64,000 bases of DNA, from assembly GCF_014055005.1 (NCBI RefSeq), contig NZ_CP059570.1, positions 2,108,001 through 2,172,000 on the forward strand, written 5' to 3'. Source of the stretch: Neisseria dentiae. GTDB taxonomy: Bacteria > Pseudomonadota > Gammaproteobacteria > Burkholderiales > Neisseriaceae. A program made the position numbers and the translations under genes. Shown one piece after another: positions 35,381 to 47,235 of this stretch (within the stretch, counting starts at the first letter, position 1; each line of letters begins with the position of its first letter). The notes beneath the pieces are model-generated. The model saw only the letters and a program-made list of their open reading frames with translations, did not search any database and was not told where the DNA came from.

Positions 35381-35692
35381 AAGTTTTATTCCTGTGGATT
35401 CAAACTATTCAATACTCCTCCGGCCAATTCCGAAGCAGCACCCCATCTACAAAATTACAACTGACGTTTATTGTCACTTGGTGGCAAAATATGTACACTC
35501 AATCTATATCTTAATTTATAGTATTGAAATTGATATTATTGCCGTTTGCGATACAAATCAGCCGTTTATCGAAACATCATTATCAAATACCATTTGATTT
35601 TTAACATTTCTTATAAAATATAAACACTATACATGCAATTAGCGTGCCATATGAAAATTGACTTGCTTATTTTTAACAAACGAGAAAAGCAA
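35381..35692 (-). promoter_or_regulatory. AT-rich upstream region of the adhesin gene
   Basis: About 310 bases upstream of the adhesin ATG are strikingly A+T-rich, especially 35500-35690, in a GC-rich genome. No gene is seen. The region presumably contains the promoter, but no clear -35/-10 pair stands out and there is no homopolymer or short tandem repeat to suggest slipped-strand phase variation. Low GC and flanking IS material suggest acquired DNA. Confidence 0.5.
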
Positions 35693-35720
35693 AGGCCGTC
35701 TGAAAGCTTTCAAACGGCCT
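35692..35720. terminator. Inverted DUS pair with one mismatch, at the IS5-type element edge
   Basis: AGGCCGTCTGAA (35693-35704) pairs with TTCAAACGGCCT (35709-35720), one base changed. The second arm abuts the IS-end motif GAGACCTTTTCGAAA. Confidence 0.65.
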
Positions 35721-35860
35721 GAGACCTTTTCGAAATACCAGCTACCCCATCCGGGCGGTTATCTGAACAATCAAGTAACCGTTTTTTCATTTTAAGACGT
35801 GTTTTTCGTCCATATTGCCCCCAATTAACCCTCATATCGGGGTACTGATTGCCTTTTCTT

Positions 35861-36735
35861 TCAGGCAGCAGCAGGCACACGAAGCCTGTTGGCTGCCTTT
35901 AGCAGGTTCAGGCACACCGCTTTCAAATGGCTTTGCGCCCGTACTTTCCGTAAACCAACACATGCGCTCTTTTACAGCCGAACTTCCGGTGCAGCGTACC
36001 GAAGGTTTACTCGACCACATAACGCACTTTCGATAGCTGCGTATTGCGCTGTTTCTCCTGCTCCGTTAAAGGTTTGCCCCAGTGTGCCCTACGCATAATG
36101 CCGTCGGATAGCCGTTTGCTTTGCAGATGTTCCCGGTTGGCTTTACTGTCATACCCCTTATCGGCATAGACGGTTGTTTCGGGTGCGAGGCCGGCCAATA
36201 GCGGTTCGAAATGGTTGCACTCGTGGACGCTGGCCGGAGTGATGTGTAGTTTCTCGATATAGCCTTCCGAATCGGTGCGGGTGTGTTGTTTGTAGCCCAA
36301 GGTGAATTTGCCGTCTTTCTTCACCCAGCGCGTATCCTTGTCTTTGCTGGGCAAGGTTTCGGCGGTAACACCGTTTTCATCGGTTTCGATAGCCTGACGC
36401 TGTTTGCCTCCGGCGGTTTGGATGATGGTGGCATCAATCACTGCCGCCGGGGCTTTCTCTATTTTTAAGCCTTTTTGGGTCAGCTGGCAGTTAATCAGTT
36501 CGAGAAGCCGGGCTAAGGTGTCATCCTGTGCCAGCCAATTGCGGAAACGGCAGAGGGTGCTGTGGTCAGGTAAGGAGACCTCATCAAACCCGCAGAAGAA
36601 GTAGAAATCCAGACGGGTGGCTAAACAGCGTTCCAATTCCGGATCGGAGAGGCTGCGCCATTGGCCGAGCAATGGATAGCTGTCGATATGTTTGCCCATC
36701 ATGATTTGGGCTTGTTGGTGGAATAAGCAGCTCAT
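35861..36735 (-). pseudogene. IS5-family (IS1106-like) transposase, broken
   Basis: The frame from ATG 36735 (an in-frame TTG is at 36738) encodes an IS5-family transposase with VIDATIIQTAGGKQRQA (first catalytic Asp), GYKQHTRTDSEGYIEKLHIT and TTVYADKGYDS (second Asp). It ends at an in-frame TAA (about 36007) exactly where relatives read Gln (VRYVVE-Q-TFGTLHRKF). Beyond it the sequence reads TFGTLHRKF, then a frameshift near 35965, then GLRKVRAQSHLKAVCLNLLK, ending at a TGA at 35861-35863. The N-terminus jumps from KHIDSYPLL directly to GQWRSLSDPELE, lacking about 40 residues found in relatives. There are therefore three independent lesions. Confidence 0.85.
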
Positions 36736-36736
36736 C

Positions 36737-36781
36737 AAAAAACTCCTCTGAATTCTTTAAGGGAATTTAGAGGAGTTTTTT
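36737..36781. promoter_or_regulatory. 13-base perfect inverted repeat masking the transposase ribosome-binding site
   Basis: AAAAAACTCCTCT (36737-36749) and AGAGGAGTTTTTT (36769-36781) form a perfect stem. The minus-strand copy AGAGGAG at 36749-36743 is the transposase ribosome-binding site, 7 bases before its ATG. Transcripts entering from outside would fold and hide the site or terminate at the U-run, a common IS control strategy. Confidence 0.65.
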
Positions 36782-37003
36782 GCGAGGGGCTGGTGGTGTG
36801 GGAAAAGGTCGGGTTGTTTACATTTTTTATGCCAAACGACTTTTGTTTTTTTTGCTGGAATGATGGTTTCGTGATTTTTGAGCATTCTCAAGAACGATGC
36901 GGCTTCGCCGTGCCTTTCGGCATTCTTGACAACCCTCAAAAATCCCAAAATGGGTCTGCATGCAAAAAACGGAAAGTATAAACAACGCTAGAATTACCTA
37001 CAG
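36782..37003. repeat. NIME-like dispersed repeat with a long imperfect hairpin
   Basis: Arms GATTTTTGAG (36873-36882) and CTCAAAAATC (36935-36944), with inner arms TCAAGAA and TTCTTGA, make a hairpin of about 72 bases. On the minus strand it could encode a short peptide containing FLRVVKNAERHGEAASFLRM, which I recall as a frequent spurious ORF of Neisseria intergenic repeats linked to dRS3. I regard it as a repeat, not a gene. Confidence 0.5.
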
Positions 37004-37487
37004 CTTAGGAAGCAAAATTAGCCCAAGGGTCGATTTCGCAGTATTTTAAGCAAGACTTTATACAGATCATCATGCCTGTGATTGAAGCGAAATTCGGTTC
37101 CCTTTAAGTGTAAATAAAAAGTCTGTTTCGGTACACCGTTAAATTTAACCAAGCGGTTTTTGGCATAACCCCAAAACGATTCGATGCCGTTAATGTGTTG
37201 CGCACCCCGAGCGAACTCGTCTGCGCCATGATGTACCCGGAAGTGCTTTTCATAGCCCATATCGACCAAACCGTGATAGCCGCGCCAGCCGTCGGTATTG
37301 ATGACACTTTCAACAGCAACCCGCCCTCGAATAACCTGTTGCAGTGTAGCTTTCGAGGTATCCGGCACGATTTCGGTATAGACTTTGTCGTCCCGTTTTA
37401 AGATGCCGAAAACAATGGTTTTGCCTCCTGCTTTTTAATAGGCATATCAGAAATTTATCATCATTTTTGCTGATTTTGCTTCCTAAG
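37004..37487. mobile_element. IS1016-type (IS1595 family) element with internal deletion
   Basis: Terminal inverted repeats CTTAGGAAGCAAAATTA (37004-37020) and GATTTTGCTTCCTAAG (37472-37487) enclose only 484 bases, while complete elements are about 700 bases. Only the C-terminal part of the transposase is present. I could not find a convincing target-site duplication. Confidence 0.75.
37018..37434 (-). pseudogene. IS1016-type transposase, C-terminal part only
   Basis: The frame opens after a TAA at 37435-37437 with no start codon and reads GGKTIVFGILKRDDKVYTEI, then the ISXO2-like DDE domain: INTDGWRGYHGL (catalytic Asp), RGAQHINGIESFWGYAKNRL (catalytic Glu) and GTEFRFNHR. The N-terminal zinc-binding half, including the first Asp, is missing, so it cannot be active. 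Confidence 0.8.
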
Positions 37488-37513
37488 CCCCTAATTTAAA
37501 TTACAATCTGCTC

Positions 37514-38256
37514 ATGACCTATCCAATAGACTTCCGCAAACTCGCCTTTGCAAAACTTGAACAATGCATCCCCATCTGCAAAGTAGCTCAGTACCGATAC
37601 GGTGTTCAAATGAAAAAAGAACCCCGCTTCTAAAGGCTATCCCCAAAAATAGAAAGCCTCACAAAATCAGCAAACAGGTACTGCTTCAGAATTGCTTCAG
37701 GATGTAGAACAATACCCCGACGCTTATCGTACCGAGCGAGCTAAACGCTTCGACTGCTCAGCCAATGCTATCCACAAGACATTGAAAAGATAAAGAATCA
37801 GCCAAAATAAAAACCAAGAAACATCCCAAAACCGATGCCAGGCTCAGCAAGCGTTTATCAAACCCAAACACTGTCTCCATCTGAAAGACCGTCCGATTGT
37901 CTGTCTGTATGAAAGTGAATCCAAGGCCCCCACCTTCCGCTCTTATGGTTATGTGGGCAAAGGTCTTAGTCGGTTTATTTGAATGTAGCATTCAACTGCA
38001 GGATATTCGATACTTGGTTGGAGCAAATGCTGATACCTCAGCTTCTAATCATCAGTGTGGTTGTAATGGACAATATGGTGGTTTGTATAAGGGTAAGGCT
38101 GGAGCGTTGCTGAAAGGAAAGGGCATACCGTTTTATGGCTGCTGCTTGGCAGTCCCAACCTGAATCCGATAGAAAAAAATGGGCCAGGATAAAGACGCTT
38201 CAGCGAAAGCTCAGAATGATATGTGTATGAGTTGCTTGGGAATGTCATTTTAAGTT
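37514..38256 (+). pseudogene. Heavily decayed IS630-type transposase
   Basis: Plus-strand fragments in changing frames resemble an IS630 transposase from start to end: MTYPIDFRKLAFAKLEQ near 37514, VEQYPDAYRTERAKRFDCSA near 37700, FRSYGYVGKG near 37940, LWLLLGSPNLNPIEKNG near 38140 (the NPIEK motif with the last catalytic residue). Several stops and frameshifts are visible. It differs in sequence from the complete IS630-type element at 39562-40472. Confidence 0.75.
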
Positions 38257-38380
38257 AAATTTATTAATTATATTTATACTGTTTGCGACTTCTAGTCACG
38301 AAATATTTATCAATTTTGGATATAAAAAGAAACTGATGCATGTCGAGAGACTAATGATTAAACGCTTTGAGGGAGAATAA

Positions 38381-38433
38381 AGGTGAATATCAGGTAAAAT
38401 ATGTACCCTGAAACTTCACCTGTCGTTTTTTTA
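38381..38433 (+). terminator. Intrinsic terminator with no gene in front of it
   Basis: AGGTGAA (38381-38387) pairs with TTCACCT (38415-38421), with an inner TCAGG/CCTGA stem, followed by GTCGTTTTTTT. There is no intact plus-strand gene upstream, only AT-rich DNA (38257-38380) after the decayed transposase. It may be a relic or the 3' end of a small RNA. Confidence 0.6.
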
Positions 38434-38520
38434 TTGGGGTTAACAAGAGTTTCTCCCTACTAAACACCCAAACTTATTTTTAGTTATAATTTTTCTCCCG
38501 AAGTATTAAACACTCTACAC

Positions 38521-39114
38521 ATGAAAACTATTTTTTTCATTATCGTTATAATTGTAGGTTTCGTTACTCTTCCTACCAAGGCCTCCACTTATATCTGTCA
38601 AAGTGATGACCGTGCTGTTTTTTCGTCAGATCGCATCAATTCAAGTTGCCGCCTTTCTCAAATGAACGGTAGTAGCGATGAACAACATGTTGCAGCTGCC
38701 AAATTGGCAAACTCTTCTACAGAAGCAGACCGCACAGGACAAATCTGGGAAGCAGAACAAAACGATATTAAAATCGCCCCTTCTTCACGCGACACCACCG
38801 TTACCAACACCGCCGAAGCCGCCTCGCCTTCGCTGCAAGTGAAAATCCGTAACGCCAACAAGGCGAAAAAGCAGGCGCCGCGCAAACCCATTATCGTGCC
38901 ACACATCACCACCGCCCCTGCCAAACAGCAGCTTTCGCGCAATCAGATTCTGCAAAACGAAATCCGCAACGAACAAACCGCACTGGTACGCACCAAGGCG
39001 CAGCTAAACGTTGCCAAGAAAAAAGGCGACAAAGCCAAAACCAGCCGTCTCGAGCAGGAAGTCCGCGACCGCGAAGCCAGCATCCGCGCCATTCAGGCAG
39101 AGATGAAACGCTAA
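38521..39114 (+). CDS. Secreted coiled-coil protein of unknown function
   Basis: I do not recognise a named gene. The 197-residue product has a signal peptide (MKTIFFIIVIIVGFVTLPTKA, cleavage about residue 21), then YICQSDDRAVFSSDRINSSC, a short Cys-containing segment vaguely like DUF4124 proteins. A low-complexity middle follows (about 60-125). The C-terminus, about 130-197, is strongly helical with heptad-like Arg/Glu/Lys/Gln content and predicted to be a coiled coil. The first third has AT-rich codons and the rest GC-rich neisserial ones, as if the 5' end had a different history. It is convergent with comE. Confidence 0.7.
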   Translation: MKTIFFIIVIIVGFVTLPTKASTYICQSDDRAVFSSDRINSSCRLSQMNGSSDEQHVAAAKLANSSTEADRTGQIWEAEQNDIKIAPSSRDTTVTNTAEAASPSLQVKIRNANKAKKQAPRKPIIVPHITTAPAKQQLSRNQILQNEIRNEQTALVRTKAQLNVAKKKGDKAKTSRLEQEVRDREASIRAIQAEMKR

Positions 39115-39151
39115 AGCACATTGCTTGCCCGCCAAACAATCAGGCCGAGGC

Positions 39152-39454
39152 CTACTTAGCCGGTTTTTTCACCGCGGGCTGCGCCTTCTTCGCCGCCCCG
39201 GCCCCCACCGTCGCCTCCTCACGCAGCTTCGCCAGTATCCCCGCGCCTATCCCCTTCACGTTCTGCAAATCGTCCACGCTCTTGAACGGCCCGTTCTGCT
39301 CACGGTACGCCACGATCGCCGCCGCCTTCGACGGCCCTATCCCCGGCAGCGCCTTCAGCTCCTCCGCCGTCGCGGTGTTGATGTTCACCGCCGCCAGCAG
39401 CAGCGGTGCCGCCAGTGCCGCCAGGGCACCGAAGAGATAATGTTTCAGTTTCAT
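39152..39454 (-). CDS. comE: Competence DNA-binding protein ComE (ComEA-like)
   Basis: Small periplasmic DNA-binding protein needed for transformation; in N. gonorrhoeae and N. meningitidis it is present in several copies, each next to an rRNA operon. The 100-residue product has a signal peptide (about 1-21) and a helix-hairpin-helix domain: VNINTATAEELKALPGIGPS (about 23-42) and VDDLQNVKGIGAGILAKL. A Lys/Ala/Pro tail follows. It is on the same strand as the rRNA operon and downstream of 5S, but an IS630-type element now lies between them. Confidence 0.92.
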   Translation of the reverse strand: MKLKHYLFGALAALAAPLLLAAVNINTATAEELKALPGIGPSKAAAIVAYREQNGPFKSVDDLQNVKGIGAGILAKLREEATVGAGAAKKAQPAVKKPAK

Positions 39455-39564
39455 GCTTTTCCTCCGTAATGAATGTCTCTAAACCGTGCCGGTCTTTTCC
39501 GGCACGCCGTCTATCATAAGCGATGACTGCCGCTTTTCAAACACTTCCACCCCCTCAATTATAG

Positions 39565-40164
39565 TCAATTAAAATAAGAACTACGTAGCAGTGCAGTCAT
39601 AAAATCTCCCACGGCAGGTAAAACTTTCCGTAAATGCTTTTTAATATTCGCCCATACCTTTTCAATCGGATTAAGCTCGGGTGAATAAGGAGCAAGGGGC
39701 AATACTTTATGTCCCTGCTTCTGCGCCATTTCAGTCAAAACCGCCATACGGTGGAAACGGGCATTGTCCATAATGATGACGGATTTCTCCGTCAGTTCGG
39801 GCAGCAGCATTTGCTCAAACCATGCTTCGAACAGGCTGCCGTCCATGGTGCCGCAATAGGTCATGGGGGCAATCAGGCTGCCTTTACCTTGGATTTGTGC
39901 CGCAACCAATGAAATACGTTGGTATTTTCTGCCGCTGATTTGTGCTTTGACGGGTACGCCTTTTTTCGAGTAAGCGTAAGGGCGGTAAAAAAAGGTGTCG
40001 AACCCTGTTTCATCAAGAAAAACTGCTTGATAGTCAGTATATTGGCTCAATGCTTGTTGATAAGCGGCTACTTGTTCGGGTTTTTGTTCTTTGTATGTGG
40101 TGGTCTTTTTTTTCGTGTGATGCCCATGACTTTGAGCAGGTAGCTGACATTTGGGGCGCTGCAC
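39565..40164 (-). CDS. IS630-family transposase, second frame (DDE domain)
   Basis: Catalytic part of the transposase. Motifs in order: VFLDETGFDTFFYRPYAYS (first Asp), VIIMDNARFHR (second Asp) and SPELNPIEKVWANIKKHL (final Glu). It has no good start of its own; it is expected to be made by -1 frameshifting from the first frame at the A8 tract (40106-40113), giving RKK then KTTTYKEQKPEQ. The productive part therefore begins at about 40112. All three catalytic residues are present, so the element may be active. Confidence 0.88.
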   Translation of the reverse strand: MQRPKCQLPAQSHGHHTKKKTTTYKEQKPEQVAAYQQALSQYTDYQAVFLDETGFDTFFYRPYAYSKKGVPVKAQISGRKYQRISLVAAQIQGKGSLIAPMTYCGTMDGSLFEAWFEQMLLPELTEKSVIIMDNARFHRMAVLTEMAQKQGHKVLPLAPYSPELNPIEKVWANIKKHLRKVLPAVGDFMTALLRSSYFN

Positions 40165-40418
40165 CCTAAATGTTCTGCGATTTCGTGCAGGTAGGCATCA
40201 GGATGCTGTTCGAGATAGTCTGAAAGCTGTTGCCTGTCTATTTTTGTGGCATTACCACCTTTGACTTGATGCGCCAGTGAACCTGTTTGTTCATAGAGTC
40301 GCAGCCAACTGCTCAGCGTTTTGTCGCTGATACCATATACACGGCAGACTTGGCTTGCATTTTGGCATTGCCGGTAATATTCGATTGCTTTTTGTCGGAG
40401 TTCTATCGGGTAGGCCAT
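40068..40418 (-). CDS. IS630-family transposase, first frame (helix-turn-helix)
   Basis: The 116-residue frame starts MAYPIELRQKAIEYYRQCQN and contains a HTH with VCRVYGISDKTLSSWLRLYE (about 23-42), then a second winged-helix-like segment (YLHEIAEHLGCSAPNVSYLL) ending in GITRKKRPPHTK. This is the DNA-binding N-terminus of IS630 transposases. Read conventionally it stops shortly after the A8 tract. A -1 slip joins it to the DDE frame. Confidence 0.88.
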   Translation of the reverse strand: MAYPIELRQKAIEYYRQCQNASQVCRVYGISDKTLSSWLRLYEQTGSLAHQVKGGNATKIDRQQLSDYLEQHPDAYLHEIAEHLGCSAPNVSYLLKVMGITRKKRPPHTKNKNPNK

Positions 40419-40523
40419 TTTTTTCTGCTGGTAAGGGGGAGTAAAGTTCGGAATTCTTATTTTAATTCACTATAATAACTATGGTAACCGTTGTCGCCGC
40501 CCGGCAACACTTCCCATGGAACA

Positions 40524-40551
40524 AGCCCCCGATACTTCCGTACCGGGGGCT
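40524..40551 (-). terminator. rRNA operon terminator
   Basis: AGCCCCCG...CGGGGGCT hairpin (arms 40524-40530 and 40545-40551) immediately beyond the 3' end of 5S rRNA on the minus strand. There is no long U-run. Confidence 0.7.
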
Positions 40552-40560
40552 CTGAATGGG

Positions 40561-40675
40561 TGTCTGGCAGTGACCTACTTTCACATGGGTATCCACACTA
40601 TCATCGGCGCTGGGTCGTTTCACGGTCCTGTTCGGGATGGGAAGGCGTGGGACCAACCCGCTATGGCCGCCAGAC
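40561..40675 (-). rRNA. rrf: 5S ribosomal RNA
   Basis: On the minus strand the sequence begins CTGGCGGCCATAGCGGGTTG and includes CCCATCCCGAACAGG and GTAGGTCACTGCCAG, the standard 5S features. Ends are approximate (a few bases). Confidence 0.95.
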
Positions 40676-40819
40676 TTAAACTGTACAAATCGGTAAGCCG
40701 TTACGGAGCTTTTGCTCCGCTTATTTATTCTTTAATCAACTTTTCGGTGACGAAGTATCTTCATCAGTAAGCTTTCTCTTTGATGCTTTGTTTACGTTTC
40801 CGTCCAAAGTCCTTCAAAT

Positions 40820-43710
<2,891 letters not shown>

Positions 43711-44059
43711 CATTTGAAGAACCTTCTGACTTCGCTAACCCAACCGTTGACTAGCCGGCTAGCTTAGATTCCCTAATCTGATAAAGCTTACTGCTTTGTT
43801 GTGTACCGTATCCCGCCTTTTGTCTTTCAGGATACGGTCGATACAATCATCACCCAAATACTGTGGCCGGATTCTTTTCAGACGGCTTCAACCGCCTGCG
43901 GGCCGCGCTTTGACGCTTCCCAATCCGACCAACATTGTCTTTGTTTGTTGATTTCGGCTTTCCAATTTGTTAAAGATCGATGCGTTATTCGGAATGCTTT
44001 ATTCCTAACGGCGCAAATCAAAGCAAACTCTTCAATTCGCTTTCATTTGCAGCGTTTTT

Positions 44060-44135
44060 TGGTGGAGGCAAACGGGATCGAACCGATGACCCCCTGCTTG
44101 CAAAGCAGGTGCTCTACCAACTGAGCTATGCCCCC
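44060..44135 (-). tRNA. tRNA-Ala (TGC)
   Basis: GGGGGCATAGCTCAGTTGGT...CCACCA on the minus strand, with anticodon loop CTTTGCAAG (anticodon TGC) and encoded CCA. It lies in the 16S-23S spacer. Confidence 0.97.
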
Positions 44136-44140
44136 AATCT

Positions 44141-44217
<77 letters not shown>

Positions 44218-44329
44218 AGGTCGTGCCTCGAACAACAAATGTCTCCATCCGCCATCCGAAACCCTTGCCCGCATCTTCGTCTCACAGTTTACCGATAAGT
44301 GTGAATGCCCAAGCACCCCTTCTTTTCTC

Positions 44330-45874
<1,545 letters not shown>

Positions 45875-46042
45875 ATCTCTAACTTTTAACTTCTGGTCTG
45901 CTTCAAAGAAACCGACAAAGAATAGATATATCTACATCTTGTCTGTTTTTTGTCGCAGTGTGAGGCACTAAGGCACTCACACTTATCGGTAATCTGTGTT
46001 GTTAAAGAGCGTTTCCTGCCGCCGAAGCAGCGAAGAAGGCGA

Positions 46043-46072
46043 ACTATACACAACCAACAACAAAACAGTCAA
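46043..46072 (-). promoter_or_regulatory. rRNA operon promoter
   Basis: On the minus strand: TTGACT (46072-46067), an 18-base spacer, TATAGT (46048-46043), then a GC-rich discriminator TCGCC. Upstream (about 46080-46140) is an A/T-run-rich stretch suitable as an UP element. It lies about 170 bases upstream of 16S. The remaining 45875-46042 is rRNA leader, and 46141-46254 contains the divergent thrB start region; no other gene is seen. Confidence 0.8.
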
Positions 46073-46254
46073 CTCTTGGAGCTCCATTTTTTTACAAAAA
46101 ATTGCATATTGATGTTTTATTTGAAAATTTTCTTTACCAACTTGGATGCTGTTTGTTGTTACTGTTTGGTTGCGGCCGTTTCTTTCTTATCTTCGCCTGC
46201 CCGATGGCGCATTTGTTTGATATGATAGTAAGTTCGCTTTAATAAGGTTCGGCT

Positions 46255-47172
46255 ATGTCTGTTTACACTAGTGTTTCCGATGATGAAATGCGCCAGTTTC
46301 TGACTGATTACGATTTGGGTGATTTTATTTCTTTACAAGGCATTGCCCAAGGAATCACCAACAGTAATTATTTCCTCACCACTACTGCCGGGCGTTTTGT
46401 GCTGACGGTGTTCGAGGTGCTCAAACAGAAAGAGCTGCCTTTTTTTCTGATGCTCAAACAGCATTTGAGCAAAAACGGGGTTGCCTGCCCTGCACCGATT
46501 GCCCGTAAGGACGGAAGGTTCGACTCGGTATTGGTGGGCAAACCTGCCTGTCTGGTTACTTGTTTGAAAGGTTCGGACACCAGCTGGCCGACTGAAAACC
46601 AATGTTTCCATACTGGAGCCATGCTGGCCAAAATGCATTTGGCCGGACAGGATTTCCCTTTAAAAATGAACAATCCGCGTTATACGCAATGGTGGCACGA
46701 TGCCAGCATCAAATTACGGCCGGTGCTCGACGGCGAAGACGCTGATTTGCTTCAAAGCGAAATTCTTTTTTTAGACAACAATAGCGGCGACCACCTGCCC
46801 TCCGGCATTATTCATGCAGACCTGTTTAAAGATAATGTGTTGCTCGATGGCGACCAAGTTGCGGGATTTATTGATTTTTACTATGCCTGCAACGGTAATT
46901 TTATGTATGACTTGGCTATTGCCGTAAACGATTGGGCGCGCACCGCCGACAATAAATTGAATACGGGGTTGGAAACCGCTTTTTTAGCCGGATACGAAAA
47001 CATACGCCCGTTAAGCGAAGCCGAGCGCAGTTATTATCCGATTGCCAAACGTGCGGGCTGTATCCGTTTTTGGGTTTCGCGTTTATTGGACTTTCACTTT
47101 CCGCAAGAAGGTGAAATGACGTTTATCAAAGATCCGAATGCGTTTCGGGATTTATTGCTCAGTTTCCGATAA
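46255..47172 (+). CDS. thrB: Homoserine kinase
   Basis: Phosphorylates homoserine in threonine biosynthesis. The 305-residue protein is of the aminoglycoside-phosphotransferase fold type found in Neisseria and Pseudomonas, not the GHMP type of E. coli. Motifs: GITNSNYFLTTTAGRFVLTV (nucleotide-binding strand region, about 34-53), catalytic loop GIIHADLFKDNVLL (about 184-197) and metal-binding GFIDFYYACNG (about 203-213). It is divergent from the rRNA operon and ends at an inverted DUS pair shared with farB. Confidence 0.95.
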   Translation: MSVYTSVSDDEMRQFLTDYDLGDFISLQGIAQGITNSNYFLTTTAGRFVLTVFEVLKQKELPFFLMLKQHLSKNGVACPAPIARKDGRFDSVLVGKPACLVTCLKGSDTSWPTENQCFHTGAMLAKMHLAGQDFPLKMNNPRYTQWWHDASIKLRPVLDGEDADLLQSEILFLDNNSGDHLPSGIIHADLFKDNVLLDGDQVAGFIDFYYACNGNFMYDLAIAVNDWARTADNKLNTGLETAFLAGYENIRPLSEAERSYYPIAKRAGCIRFWVSRLLDFHFPQEGEMTFIKDPNAFRDLLLSFR

Positions 47173-47192
47173 ACTACTGTTGTAGATATTTT

Positions 47193-47226
47193 AAAGGCCG
47201 TCTGAAAATATTTCAGACGGCCTTTA
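47193..47226. terminator. Bidirectional inverted DUS pair between thrB and farB
   Basis: AAAGGCCGTCTGAAA and TTTCAGACGGCCTTT form a perfect stem between convergent genes thrB (+) and farB (-). Confidence 0.88.
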
Positions 47227-47235
47227 AACTTAACC

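Larger units (their letters stand above)
35721..36792. mobile_element. IS5-family (IS1106-like) element, inactive
   Basis: The left end GAGACCTTTTCGAAA (35721) matches the GAGACCTTTGCAAAA motif typical of IS1106-type termini. The right end, near 36777-36792 (TTTTGCGAGGGGCTGG), is a weak inverted match. The element contains a single damaged transposase gene. The 1.07-kb length is short for the family, in keeping with an internal deletion in the gene. Confidence 0.7.
39562..40472 (-). mobile_element. Complete IS630-family insertion sequence
   Basis: The 911-base element is flanked by TA at 39560-39561 and 40473-40474, the expected IS630 target duplication. The right end on the minus strand is TAGTGAATTAAAATAAGAA; the left end is TAGTCAATTAAAATAAGAA. 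It carries two overlapping transposase frames on the minus strand with an A8 slippery tract. It is inserted between the rRNA operon terminator and comE. Confidence 0.9.

Noticed and set aside
35381..35692. Phase-variable promoter repeat upstream of the adhesin
   Set aside because: No homopolymer longer than a few bases and no short tandem repeat was found in the AT-rich region.
36757..36948. 63-codon minus-strand frame with FLRVVKNAERHGEAASFLRM
   Set aside because: It coincides with a dispersed hairpin repeat and has no independent evidence of being a gene.
46255..47172. Aminoglycoside phosphotransferase
   Set aside because: The fold motif HADLFKDN is shared, but the product matches the APH-type homoserine kinase ThrB found in Neisseria.
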